Positions 37,268 through 45,060 are shown, numbered from the stretch's first letter. The stretch: 64,000 nucleotides of DNA from Bradyrhizobium pachyrhizi (GCF_001189245.1 NZ_LFIQ01000051.1:68090-132089); one strand, 5' to 3'. Notes: generated by a model not told the origin, from the sequence alone. Numbers and translations are program-made.

Positions 37268-38494
37268 TCAAAGCGTCAGGTTTTCAGACGGCAGCCCCAG
37301 AGCCACCCGCCCGTAATTGGTGCCCGCCGCGTCGAAATTGAACGCGAGATGCGAATTCACCGCATGCGCGTCGCGGAATTGGCGCTGCAACGCTCCCGAG
37401 GTGAACAGGCTGCGTGCGCCGCCCGCCGCAAATAGAAGAGACACCGCCTCGGTGCACAAATTGACCGCGAACGCACCGTCGCGCCGAAGCTTCGTCTTCG
37501 CTGCAATGCCCGGGATATCGCCACGCCGGACCTCCGCAAGTGCCTCAACGCAGTTCGTGCGCATGATCAGCCGCGCGGCATCTATCTTCGCCGACGCCTC
37601 GGCAATCTTGATCTGTGTGCTTTGCAGGTCCCCGATCTTGGCCCGGTTATATGTCGAAGCGCGGTGTCGCGCGATCTCGACATAGTCATCAAGGCAAGCC
37701 TGCGCATTTCCCAAACCAACCCCGGACAACACATAGGGAAACAACGAAAAGACCGGAAGCATGTAGAGCGCATTTGGATTGACGATACTGCCCGGCGTCG
37801 CACCTCCCGCAAGATCGCTGACGGCAACGGTCATATGCTCGGCAACGAATGCGTCGGTGACCCGCACGTCGTTCGATCCCGTTCCGCGCAAGCCAGCCGC
37901 ATTCCAAGTGTCGTCGATGCTGTAGTCTCGCCTGTTCAACAGGAATAGCCGATACTCGACACCATCGGCCTCATCATCCGAGGCGACCACGCTCGCGAGC
38001 ATGTTCCATCCGCAGGATTCCACCCCGGACGAAAACGGCCAATGACCACTCAGAACATATCCGCCGCCGGCCTTCCTCGCGCGACCCGCCGGGAAGACAA
38101 AGGAAGACGCGATCAACGCATCCGGATCCTCTTCCCACACCGCGCTCTGCGCTTCGGGCGCGAACATAGCCAGCATCCAGTGGTGACTTGCAAGGTTGGC
38201 AAAATTCCAGGAGACCGAGGCATCCCCCTGCCCGAGGGCATCGGCGCAGTCGACCAGCGCAACATAGTCGAGCTCGCTGCCTCCGACGCGCTTGGGCTGC
38301 AGTATCCGGAAAAGGCCGCTGTCAAGTAGATCCCGCTCGGTCTCCGACGGCAATCTGCGCAGCTCTTCGGTCCGCGATGCCCGTTCGCGCAAAGCCGGAA
38401 CTAGCGCCCTGGCTCGTGCGACCATGATCGAATAACGATCCATATCCGAGCCTGACTGTGCCTTCGTATCGAGCCCGCGGCCAACCTCAACCAT
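37268..38494 (-). CDS. Acyl-CoA-dehydrogenase-fold flavin monooxygenase, oxygenase component
   Basis: A 408-residue protein of the HsaA/HpaH-like group D two-component monooxygenases: LVPALRERASRTEELRRLPS, FRILQPKRVGGSELDYVALV, and AGGGYVLSGHWPFSSGVESC, characteristic of this group. The C-terminal domain includes GARSLFTSGALQRQFRDAHA. It lacks the catalytic Glu region of true acyl-CoA dehydrogenases. The ATG at 38494 has GAAGGAAGAGACC upstream, better than the later in-frame ATG. With the adjacent reductase it should hydroxylate an aromatic substrate. Confidence 0.88.
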   Translation of the reverse strand: MVEVGRGLDTKAQSGSDMDRYSIMVARARALVPALRERASRTEELRRLPSETERDLLDSGLFRILQPKRVGGSELDYVALVDCADALGQGDASVSWNFANLASHHWMLAMFAPEAQSAVWEEDPDALIASSFVFPAGRARKAGGGYVLSGHWPFSSGVESCGWNMLASVVASDDEADGVEYRLFLLNRRDYSIDDTWNAAGLRGTGSNDVRVTDAFVAEHMTVAVSDLAGGATPGSIVNPNALYMLPVFSLFPYVLSGVGLGNAQACLDDYVEIARHRASTYNRAKIGDLQSTQIKIAEASAKIDAARLIMRTNCVEALAEVRRGDIPGIAAKTKLRRDGAFAVNLCTEAVSLLFAAGGARSLFTSGALQRQFRDAHAVNSHLAFNFDAAGTNYGRVALGLPSENLTL

Positions 38495-38553
38495 GGTCTC
38501 TTCCTTCGTTCGATCTCCAAGAGATTTGCGCGTGCGATCGAGCCGTCAACTCA

Positions 38554-38569
38554 GTTTATCGATCGATCA
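38554..38569. promoter_or_regulatory. Candidate operator upstream of the monooxygenase operon
   Basis: GTTTATCGATCGATCA contains the palindrome ATCGATCGAT and lies 60 bp upstream of the monooxygenase start. It resembles the site at 33931-33946. Probable binding site for the TetR regulator at 36020; inference only. Confidence 0.3.
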
Positions 38570-38772
38570 CCAGAGATCAAGACGCGCAAGCCTGCATTCC
38601 CTCAATTCAAGGCTCAGGATCCCACGACTGCCGCCGGGCGCCCATTTTAGGAAACGCTTCCAGCGATGCTTCGTTCGCACTGCACATGCCCATTCTAGCA
38701 TCCCCACGCCCAAGATTCGATGCCGGCTACGACCGCGGCTTGCCAAAGGGGGTTACCCATGGCCAGAAACGC

Positions 38773-38802
38773 AAAAAAGCCCGGTGACCGAAGCCACCGG
38801 GC
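38773..38802 (-). terminator. Strong intrinsic terminator at prophage left end
   Basis: Read on the minus strand, an 8-bp perfect stem (GCCCGGTG / CACCGGGC) with an 8-nt loop is followed by six T. It ends the late operon after the GNAT gene. Confidence 0.82.
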
Positions 38803-38850
38803 GCTCCACGTCATCGATTGTTCGCAACGACCCGAACCACGTCGCAGGAT

Positions 38851-39279
38851 CTAGACGAGCTCTTTCCGCCAATACAGCGTGTGCTGCCATGCCCAGGGCG
38901 AGCCAGGTTCGAAGAGCCGATACCCCTGCCGGATAAAATTATTGGCCGAGAAGATGTTGTCGGTGGTATCAGAAACGATCGCCTTCCAGCCGGCACGGCG
39001 CGCTCGTGCTTCCAACGCGCGAGTAAGCCGCAGCTGCAGGCCGTGGCCGCAGTGCGGCATCACGACGCCAACGCGGCACAGATATCCAGCATTTGTAACA
39101 TGGGTTGAAGGAACGACACCCGCGAATGCGATTGGCTTCGCGCCACGGAACGCAATCCACCAATATCCTTGCTCGAAGTCCGGTACACGGGTCCCGTCGG
39201 AGAATATCAGCTGATGAAGCTCGGCGAGCGAGTCCGCCACCGCTTCGTCCAGGGCTTCGACCTCGCGTATCCGATACAT
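38851..39279 (-). CDS. GNAT family N-acetyltransferase
   Basis: A 142-residue GNAT-fold protein. The central strand and acetyl-CoA loop are CRVGVVMPHCGHGLQLRL, a variant of the R/QxxGxG/A motif, with TDNIFSANNFIRQGYRLFEP at the end as in amino-group acetyltransferases. It is the last gene before the prophage terminator, a usual place for accessory genes. Substrate unknown. Confidence 0.75.
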   Translation of the reverse strand: MYRIREVEALDEAVADSLAELHQLIFSDGTRVPDFEQGYWWIAFRGAKPIAFAGVVPSTHVTNAGYLCRVGVVMPHCGHGLQLRLTRALEARARRAGWKAIVSDTTDNIFSANNFIRQGYRLFEPGSPWAWQHTLYWRKELV

Positions 39280-39361
39280 TTCTGCGCCTCAATGATTCTG
39301 TTGTCCGCCAAGGCGCCCAGATCTATGTCCAAGGACATCAATCCGCTCCGCGCTCCGCGAG

Positions 39362-39655
39362 TCATTTTCCGAGCGTGGCCTTGATGCCCAACCAAACGGC
39401 TCCGAGAAAACCCGTGGCAAGCATAGTGATCACCGCCTTGAATGTATAGTTTTGTGCCTGCTCGACACTTCGTCGCCAGCGCCGGAGGTGCTGAAAATCG
39501 GCGCGCAGCTCGCGTCGGTCCCCCTCTTCAAAGCCGAATGAAGTCAAAACAGTCGCAATAGTCTTGACCACCACCGCGTCGATATCGCTTCGCCGTACCC
39601 TATCTTGCTCAATCAACGTTTCCATCACGATCGTTTTGACATCAGCTTCGTGCAT
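39362..39655 (-). CDS. Small phage protein with C-terminal membrane anchor
   Basis: A 97-residue protein with a long charged helical part (EADVKTIVMETLIEQDRVRR, ELRADFQHLRRWRRSVEQAQ) and one C-terminal membrane helix (AVITMLATGFLGAVWLGI). The start at 39655 lies just after the holin-like gene. It may be a spanin-like or holin-regulating lysis protein given its place; the family was not recognised. Confidence 0.62.
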   Translation of the reverse strand: MHEADVKTIVMETLIEQDRVRRSDIDAVVVKTIATVLTSFGFEEGDRRELRADFQHLRRWRRSVEQAQNYTFKAVITMLATGFLGAVWLGIKATLGK

Positions 39656-39659
39656 GCGG

Positions 39660-40043
39660 TCACCGTCGAATGATGCGTGCGACATTCTCGAACGTGCGCT
39701 TTCCAAAATAGAAGCCCATGATCATGCCAGCCCAGGTGCTTACGTCTCCCGCGAGCTGCGGCGTCGTCCCAAGACCGAGAACCTTGTCCCACACGACGCA
39801 CTTCGCATAAAAGGTAAGAGTGACATAGAACGCCAACTTCTCTGGCTCCCAGGGACGACCGATCTCGGCGAGCTTGAGTTGATTCTGCGCCTGCGCCTCG
39901 GCCGTCTGGGCTGCGATCTCGCTTGCAGCGAGATCGGCCGCGATCCTGCTCTCAATGTTTCCAGCCTTCAGCTTGGCTTGATACGCATCGATCAGGCCCT
40001 TGATGACGGGACCACCAAGGAATGAAAGAATAGCCATCCACAT
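39660..40043 (-). CDS. Holin-like protein (three-helix, GTA-holin type)
   Basis: A 127-residue protein with an N-terminal amphipathic helix (FLGGPVIKGLIDAYQAK), a charged Ala/Gln-rich helix, and two hydrophobic segments (LAFYVTLTFYAKCVV, WAGMIMGFYFGKRTFE). The pattern fits the 3TM holins used for release of gene transfer agents and phages. It lies in the lysis cassette with a second membrane protein and the endolysin. ATG at 40043; a second ATG two codons on is possible. Confidence 0.7.
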   Translation of the reverse strand: MWMAILSFLGGPVIKGLIDAYQAKLKAGNIESRIAADLAASEIAAQTAEAQAQNQLKLAEIGRPWEPEKLAFYVTLTFYAKCVVWDKVLGLGTTPQLAGDVSTWAGMIMGFYFGKRTFENVARIIRR

Positions 40044-40046
40044 GGA

Positions 40047-40409
40047 TCAGTTCTTTCCTACCGACCGCAGCCGCGCGACGATCGTAATCGTCGAGATTCC
40101 GATCATGGCGTAGGCCAGATATCGAGGGTTGTTCTTCAGCGCCTCCATGATCTGGGCCTTGAGATCAGGATCGCCGAAGGCAGATGCGATCGGATCAAGC
40201 CACTGGAAGACGGTCCCAAGACCGGTCAGGAAGAGGCCCCAGATCACCGTCACAGATCGTCCGGCCAGCGCCCAGGCCTTGCCCCAGAACGTATCGGCCT
40301 CATCGTAGAAGGATTTGAGAGCTGGAATCGCGTGCAAGACCGGCCGCAGCACAATGAAATACGCGCAAAGCAGTCCGGGCAAGGTCAGGATCAGCCAGAG
40401 CATCGTCAT
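40047..40409 (-). CDS. Phage membrane protein, putative second holin or antiholin
   Basis: A 120-residue protein with three hydrophobic segments (LWLILTLPGLLCAYFIVL, SVTVIWGLFLTGLGTVF, YLAYAMIGISTITIVA) and a helical linker. Its start overlaps the endolysin stop by ATGA, so it is translated together with the endolysin. Position and topology suggest a role in lysis. Confidence 0.68.
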   Translation of the reverse strand: MTMLWLILTLPGLLCAYFIVLRPVLHAIPALKSFYDEADTFWGKAWALAGRSVTVIWGLFLTGLGTVFQWLDPIASAFGDPDLKAQIMEALKNNPRYLAYAMIGISTITIVARLRSVGKN

Positions 40410-41110
40410 GTCCTTCCGAAAAGAGATCTGAAGAGGTCAACAAAAAAGGCTCCGAGGGAGCCTTTGGCGGGAGCGTGGATCGATGGAGTGCCCGGAGGAG
40501 GCTTTGGCGCTGGCGAAGGCGCCGTTCCTGCCGGGGTAATCTTCGCCCCGGTGAAGGTGATGGTCGGATCGAGTTGCATCATCGCCGCCAACAAGCCGGC
40601 GCAGCCGAGTTGCTGATCCACGACGCTCGGGTCGAAGACCCCATCCCGAACATATTTACCCGAGACATACTGATCGGTGCCGGACCAGATGTAGGGCGAC
40701 GGTTTGCCCCGAGCTGCATAGCCGAGCCCGTTATATTGCTCGAGCATGGTCAGCGTGCCACCGATCGACCAGTCCCTGTTTCGGGCAGCGAAGGGCGCAC
40801 AACTGACCAGCGCGTCAAAGGCGCCGTCTTCCCAGGCCTTGAACGGCCCCTTTCCCTTCGGAACATGGACCGAGACGCTTCCGAGCGGGTCGCCCTGCCC
40901 AAGCTGGGTGTTCCAGTTCTGTGAAGCCTCCCGCTCATGGGCGACCGCGATGAAGAACCAGGGCACGCCAGTCCTGGCCGACACCGTCTGATACCGACCT
41001 TTGGCAGTCGGAGCGACGAGCCTCTTGGCGGTACCGGAGAAATTCCGGGTCAACTTGGCTTTTGTCCAGCGGGTAGCGTTCGCCGCCGTTAGGGCAACGA
41101 GGTCAGTCAT
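40406..41110 (-). CDS. Phage endolysin-like lysozyme family protein
   Basis: A 234-residue predicted murein hydrolase: WFFIAVAHEREASQNWNTQL contains the catalytic-type Glu after AVAHE, followed by KAWEDGAFDALVSC and GTLTMLEQYNGLGYAARGKP and PYIWSGTDQY, the pattern of lysozyme-fold phage proteins fused to a Pro-rich linker. The tail is rich in Pro (APSPAPKPPPGTPSIHAPAK). No signal peptide, so it needs the holins. ATG 41110 has TTGGAG upstream. The 3' end contains a terminator-like hairpin. Confidence 0.75.
   Translation of the reverse strand: MTDLVALTAANATRWTKAKLTRNFSGTAKRLVAPTAKGRYQTVSARTGVPWFFIAVAHEREASQNWNTQLGQGDPLGSVSVHVPKGKGPFKAWEDGAFDALVSCAPFAARNRDWSIGGTLTMLEQYNGLGYAARGKPSPYIWSGTDQYVSGKYVRDGVFDPSVVDQQLGCAGLLAAMMQLDPTITFTGAKITPAGTAPSPAPKPPPGTPSIHAPAKGSLGAFFVDLFRSLFGRT
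40442..40465 (-). terminator. Terminator-like hairpin inside the endolysin 3' end
   Basis: On the minus strand AAAGGCTCC pairs with GGAGCCTTT (9 bp, 3-nt loop) and runs into six T. It lies within the last 20 codons of the endolysin gene, before the holin genes. It could lower holin expression or be read through by an antiterminator. Confidence 0.45.
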
Positions 41111-41124
41111 AGCATCTCCAAAAG

Positions 41125-41145
41125 AAAAAGCCGCCCAGAGGCGGC
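41125..41145 (-). terminator. Terminator hairpin just upstream of endolysin
   Basis: On the minus strand a perfect 6-bp stem (GCCGCC / GGCGGC, 4-nt loop) is followed by TTTTTCTTTT. It ends 14 bp before the endolysin ATG, overlapping its leader. It separates the lysis genes from the upstream fibre unit or acts as an attenuator. Confidence 0.62.
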
Positions 41146-41322
41146 CTACGCTGCAATGCAACATCGTTTGCAAATATTGTCTATAGTGGGGTGTGATGAT
41201 AAACGCAGCGACATGCACACTGATCGAACCACACGACGCTACGCGCGGGACCCGCGTATTCTTCCGTATTGGAAGGTTGTCCTGAAATCCACGTGGCTCT
41301 TCCTCAAGGCCGATATCAGGCA

Positions 41323-41868
41323 ATGGTTCAGGCCAACTTAGGCTTTCTGGCGAGAGCATTTCTTGGACGCCCTACTTGTACGCTCGCACCAGGGGCAAGG
41401 TTAGGCTGGAGGGCCAGGATTCTCAACGCAGGCGAAAGCAGCGCACACATTAGGATCGGCGAGAATTCATTTGTAGGCGGTGAACTGTTTGTTTTTGCTC
41501 ACGGTGGTGACATCGAGATAGGAAGTAACTGCTACATTGATGTTGGCGCCCGGATATGGTCTGGCGTGTCAATTAAGATAGGGAACGACGTCACAGTCGG
41601 CCCTAACGTGAATATTTTCGATAATCACACGCACCCGCTACGCGCCGCAGAACGACACACACAAATTAGAAGCATCTTCACCATCGGGCATCCCCGGCAA
41701 GTTGAGCTTGCAGATCGCCCGGTTACAATCGGCGATGGCGTTCAAATAGGAGCAGGTGCGATCATCTTGCGCGGCGTGGAGATCGGAAAAAATGTCACCG
41801 TTACGCCCGGCAGCATTGTGAGCAAAAGCATCATGCCCTCAACGGATCAAATAATCCGCATGATGTAG
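41323..41868 (+). CDS. Hexapeptide-repeat acyltransferase (LbetaH), N-terminus apparently frameshifted
   Basis: A 181-residue left-handed beta-helix transferase on the opposite strand to the phage genes. Hexapeptide turns are visible as HIRIGENSFVGGELFVFAHG, IEIGSNCYIDVGARIWSG and VTIGDGVQIGAGAIILRGVE, with the active-site-like FDNHTHPL. It resembles sugar O-acetyltransferases that modify surface polysaccharide. An upstream frame (41213-41341) encodes LPYWKVVLKSTWLFLKADIRQWF, which would join naturally to ANLGFLARAFLG if one base were lost or gained near 41330. Lower GC than neighbours and the strand suggest a moron. TATAGT at 41182 may be its -10. Confidence 0.75.
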   Translation: MVQANLGFLARAFLGRPTCTLAPGARLGWRARILNAGESSAHIRIGENSFVGGELFVFAHGGDIEIGSNCYIDVGARIWSGVSIKIGNDVTVGPNVNIFDNHTHPLRAAERHTQIRSIFTIGHPRQVELADRPVTIGDGVQIGAGAIILRGVEIGKNVTVTPGSIVSKSIMPSTDQIIRMM

Positions 41869-42824
41869 TTGCAGACAATGCTTGGCTGAACGTTCGAAAA
41901 TGGCGTGCTCGTGCCTCCTTGAGGGTTAGCCGCCAGCGTTCCGGAGAAAGTCCCGGTTACCTGAAGTGGGCTCGCAGTGCCAGTAGTCGGACTGTACACG
42001 TTTGCCTGAGTGCCAGTGGTAGTCGAGAAGAAGTTCGCGAAGGCATTGCCAGTTATACCGCCTGATACCGAACCCGTCGGGGTGTAGGGTGGCAGGTTTG
42101 CGGTAACAAGGGTTTGGGTCTCGGAACCGCCCGTTCCGCTGAGCGACAAACTGGAGAACGTGGCACCCGTGATCCGACCAGCGCCGCCATCAGCTGCCAC
42201 AGAGGCACGTCCTCGCTTGTCGGGTATATTGAACGTGGTCGAACCATCGCCCACTCCATAGAGCGTTCCGACCAGCGCAAACAACGTCGCATAGGTCGTG
42301 CGCGAGATCGCCTGCCCGACTGGAAAAACAAACGAGCTGTTCGGGGCGGTAGGTGCCCAGTAATCCATGCCGGCCGCAAGTGGCACGTTGTATGGATTGC
42401 CAAAGAAGCCGTGCAGATACCACACTGCATCAGAGTTACTGTAAGTCGCCGCATAGGGCGTACCCTGGATGATAACTCCGGCCTGCAATTCGACGCCGGG
42501 CGCAGTTCTCAGCGGACGGTTACCGAGCCCGTCGACGTTGATGACGGTGATTCCGCCGTTTGTGATGTGCGGCGTGAAGGCAATCATCGTACCGTTCATG
42601 TTCGTGAAGCTGTCGAATTGCTGATAGCTTGACAGCGCATAAGATGTGCTGGATCCGGTCGTGACAATCGCGCCGGCGATATCGTCGCGATACTTTGCTG
42701 TGGCCGCCATCATCGCGCGCGCGGAGTCATTGACACTCGAAGGCGCCTGTCCCTCCTGCCAATTGATCGAGCTGTCAGCGGTTGCATCCGAGGCCGCAAC
42801 CCGGGACCATTTGTAGAGAGTCAT
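41847..42824 (-). CDS. Tail fibre protein with collar domain
   Basis: A 325-residue virion protein. The N-terminal part (WSRVAASDATADSSINWQEG, VNDSARAMMAATAKYRDDI) is an attachment segment common in phage fibres. The C-terminal half is a phage tail-collar domain: FVFPVGQAISRTTYATLFAL, GDGSTTFNIPDKRGRASVAA and the typical end FSNVQPSIVCNYIMRI. It should form the distal receptor-binding fibre. RBS AGGGAAAG precedes ATG 42824. It overlaps the convergent acyltransferase by 22 bp. Confidence 0.86.
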   Translation of the reverse strand: MTLYKWSRVAASDATADSSINWQEGQAPSSVNDSARAMMAATAKYRDDIAGAIVTTGSSTSYALSSYQQFDSFTNMNGTMIAFTPHITNGGITVINVDGLGNRPLRTAPGVELQAGVIIQGTPYAATYSNSDAVWYLHGFFGNPYNVPLAAGMDYWAPTAPNSSFVFPVGQAISRTTYATLFALVGTLYGVGDGSTTFNIPDKRGRASVAADGGAGRITGATFSSLSLSGTGGSETQTLVTANLPPYTPTGSVSGGITGNAFANFFSTTTGTQANVYSPTTGTASPLQVTGTFSGTLAANPQGGTSTPFSNVQPSIVCNYIMRII

Positions 42825-42886
42825 GGTACTTTCCCTTGATGAATTTTCGCGAGGCCAGCTCTCGTCGATGAGCGGTAGCCCCTTCG

Positions 42887-43087
42887 TTATTCCGCGCGAC
42901 CGAGCTGGAGATATTGGGCGCACGGGCAGGCAGGAGCCCGCGCGATCAGAAGGTTGCGGATCACGCCGATGGGTACGCCGGGGCTCTCCCTGGCTACAGC
43001 CTGCGCACGTGCATCGATGATGGCTTCAATTTCGGCACGAAGTTCACTGATATGGCTTTCAATTGGTGGCGTGCGGGCTGGCTTCAT
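42887..43087 (-). CDS. Small phage protein, unknown
   Basis: A 66-residue protein with one predicted helix (IESHISELRAEIEAIIDARA) and a C-terminal segment with two cysteines (ARAPACPCAQYLQ). ATG 43087 has AAAGGA upstream and overlaps the end of the next upstream gene. Unrecognised; possibly a fibre chaperone because it lies next to the fibre gene. Confidence 0.5.
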   Translation of the reverse strand: MKPARTPPIESHISELRAEIEAIIDARAQAVARESPGVPIGVIRNLLIARAPACPCAQYLQLGRAE

Positions 43088-43550
43088 CTCTGGTCCTTTC
43101 TGGCTGTGCGCAGGACGTCCGCTGCAGCGCTTCAAATCGCTTCAGCGCCGCGGCCGCTTCGTTCTGGGCGCGCCGCAACGCCTTGTCGCGACGCGCCTCA
43201 TGGGCTGCAATGAATATCTGCACATCGTAAGGCAATGACCGGAAGCGCGTCTTGCGATCGTCCGGCCAGGATCTCGGCGGTTCAACTTCTGCAATATGCG
43301 CGATTGCCGCCGCAGCCGGGCCTCCGAGCGTGGGGTCGGCGAGACCCGCCGACACATGCAGCTTCGAGATATCCTGCACTGCCGGCCACAGCCGCTCGAC
43401 GCCGAGGGATGCGCAGTCGACCACGAACCGGGCAACGATCGCCGGCGCTGCGGGATACGGAACCGCGCCGTGCAACTCACACCAGCGAACAAATATTGGT
43501 GCGGCACGCAAGCGAGCTTGCGCGAGCGTTGCCAACACAGGATTGACCAT
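43059..43550 (-). CDS. Phage protein with recombinase-like N-terminal domain, no catalytic domain
   Basis: A 163-residue protein. Residues about 5-80 (APIFVRWCELHGAVPYPAAP, then IVARFVVDCASLGVERLWPA and HVSAGLADPTLGG) resemble the core-binding SAM-like domain of tyrosine recombinases. The catalytic domain with its R-H-R-Y residues is missing; instead there is a helical charged tail (RRDKALRRAQNEAAAALKRF). It may be a DNA-binding remnant or a repurposed domain. It is translated within the fibre gene group. Confidence 0.62.
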   Translation of the reverse strand: MVNPVLATLAQARLRAAPIFVRWCELHGAVPYPAAPAIVARFVVDCASLGVERLWPAVQDISKLHVSAGLADPTLGGPAAAAIAHIAEVEPPRSWPDDRKTRFRSLPYDVQIFIAAHEARRDKALRRAQNEAAAALKRFEALQRTSCAQPERTRDEASPHATN

Positions 43551-43558
43551 CGCCCGCT

Positions 43559-43822
43559 TCAGCGTTTCGCCCTGCGCAACGCATGATGGAGATCGGTCAT
43601 CCTGCGCCGCAGTTCCTGAAGGCGCACGTGGCGCCGAAGGCTATGCGAGCCCGAATTGATCTCTCCGGCGAGCTCCGCATCGAGCCTGTCCAGGGCGGCC
43701 ACGCGCTTGCTCAATCCATAAAGGGCAAAGTTGTCGGCGATCTCGCTAACGGTAGCGGGCTGGCCACAGGCCTTTTCCGTGATGGATTCGGCGTGCCCGA
43801 GAAAATCTCGATCGTCTGTCAT
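43559..43822 (-). CDS. Small helical phage protein, unknown
   Basis: An 87-residue, mostly helical charged protein (KRVAALDRLDAELAGEINSG, VRLQELRRRMTDLHHALRRA), probably coiled coil. It starts 15 bp after the previous gene in the same operon. No family recognised. Confidence 0.58.
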   Translation of the reverse strand: MTDDRDFLGHAESITEKACGQPATVSEIADNFALYGLSKRVAALDRLDAELAGEINSGSHSLRRHVRLQELRRRMTDLHHALRRAKR

Positions 43823-43837
43823 CTGCGAACCTCAGGC

Positions 43838-44476
43838 TCAAGACCGGAAGAAAATCGGGAGGTCAACCGGCCACTGTCGCATCGGTTGTCCACTAACCAA
43901 TCCGCTCGCAATTAACGAACGCGGGAGGCCCTTATCCGCACTTCCACCGTTCGTCGGCATCGGCGAACCGGAACTCCCTTGCGGATGCCGCCTGAGTTCG
44001 CCATTGCCGCCGGGTAACCGAAACGAAACTTTGATCTCCCTTGGATCTCGACTTGTCGATAGTGGGCTTGGCGGAGAGAATGGACCGTGGTCAGGATCCA
44101 CGTAAAGCCAGTCCTTGTCCGGAGCTTGCGGGGTCAATTCCGGAGGAAGCTCGATATGGTCGATCGGCGATTCGCGGCCGATGCGCTTCTTGATCGCGTC
44201 GGCATATTTCCCAAGATCTGAGAGCAGTCCGCCCAGAATGTCCGACGGATCATCGATCTGACCGCGCAAGGCCGCGATCGCATCGATGTAGCCATCCACA
44301 GCGTCAGCGCGGGCTTGATTATCCTTCTGCACGCCATCGGGATAATAAGCCTGATCGCCGACGATAAGATCGGACAATTGCCCACGAACGATGTCATAGA
44401 CCCGCCGCCGATCCGCCTCGTTGATCACCGTCCTCGGATTGAGCGGCGCAAGGTATTTCCTCTCAATTTCCGCCAT
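43838..44476 (-). CDS. Phage protein, unknown
   Basis: A 212-residue protein. The first 105 residues are helical (VINEADRRRVYDIVRGQLSD, AVDGYIDAIAALRGQIDDPS); the rest is Pro/Ser-rich and low in structure (DPDHGPFSPPSPLSTSRDP, RRHPQGSSGSPMPTNGGS). ATG 44476 has GGAGAAACAGG upstream. Possibly a structural or ejection protein. Confidence 0.58.
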   Translation of the reverse strand: MAEIERKYLAPLNPRTVINEADRRRVYDIVRGQLSDLIVGDQAYYPDGVQKDNQARADAVDGYIDAIAALRGQIDDPSDILGGLLSDLGKYADAIKKRIGRESPIDHIELPPELTPQAPDKDWLYVDPDHGPFSPPSPLSTSRDPREIKVSFRLPGGNGELRRHPQGSSGSPMPTNGGSADKGLPRSLIASGLVSGQPMRQWPVDLPIFFRS

Positions 44477-44595
44477 CCTGTTTCTCCATATTGGCCCTTA
44501 CAATGCATGTGACCCCGATGCCTCGGAAGGTCAGATCTTCGGAGCCTGCGGCCAGTTGCTTGGAAGAATAATGTCGGCGGCTCAGCCGGCGATCT

Positions 44596-45036
44596 CTAAT
44601 CCGCCTGAGCGAATCTCAGGAACAGGGTACCGATGTGGAAATTCACAACGAACTCGTTTCCCCTGCGCTGGTGCCCCTCATAAACGGTAAGGCCGACCAG
44701 AGAACCAGCGTCACGCGACACCGACGTCGTGCCGCCATAGAAGAAGCAGCAACCCGGTCGCGCGCCGTGAATCGCGATCTTGACCTTCTTGTCGCGTTCA
44801 AAGAAAGACAGCTTGATCGAGATCAGCTGAGTCTTGAACTCGATATTGCAAGTTGCTTCAGTATTGCACTTGTCGACAATGCCGGTTTCCTGGCGACCTC
44901 CGACATCAAGCGCATAAGCAACTGCGTAGTCACCTGCACGTGCGGCTGGCACGAATAGCAACCAGAAGATAGCAATGACCAGCAAGGCTGCCCATCTCAG
45001 CAACGTCGAGCTCAAATTTGAAAATTTGCCTTGCAT
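44596..45036 (-). CDS. Secreted moron protein A, unknown
   Basis: A 146-residue protein with a clear signal peptide (LLRWAALLVIAIFWLLFVPA, cleavage near ARAGD). The mature part of about 110 residues is beta-rich with paired cysteines (VDKCNTEATCNIEFKTQLIS, GARPGCCFFYGGTT), suggesting a disulfide-stabilised periplasmic or secreted protein. It has its own promoter at 45061-45089 with a GTTC-N7-GTTC operator and lower GC than its neighbours. This is one of three such units in the prophage. Function unknown. Confidence 0.68.
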   Translation of the reverse strand: MQGKFSNLSSTLLRWAALLVIAIFWLLFVPAARAGDYAVAYALDVGGRQETGIVDKCNTEATCNIEFKTQLISIKLSFFERDKKVKIAIHGARPGCCFFYGGTTSVSRDAGSLVGLTVYEGHQRRGNEFVVNFHIGTLFLRFAQAD

Positions 45037-45060
45037 GGCATTCCGTCAAATCCGACAATC

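Larger units (their letters stand above)
38495..38850. other. Host/prophage junction region, no gene
   Basis: The 356-bp stretch has no credible gene. The left part is the control region of the monooxygenase operon (candidate operator 38554-38569). The right part belongs to the prophage, with its terminator at 38773-38802. The attachment site should lie in between, but its partner lies outside the window and no tRNA was recognised. Confidence 0.5.

Noticed and set aside
38495..38770. Search for a CRISPR array, tRNA or integrase at the prophage edge
   Set aside because: No repeated spacer units, cloverleaf or recombinase motifs were seen in this stretch.
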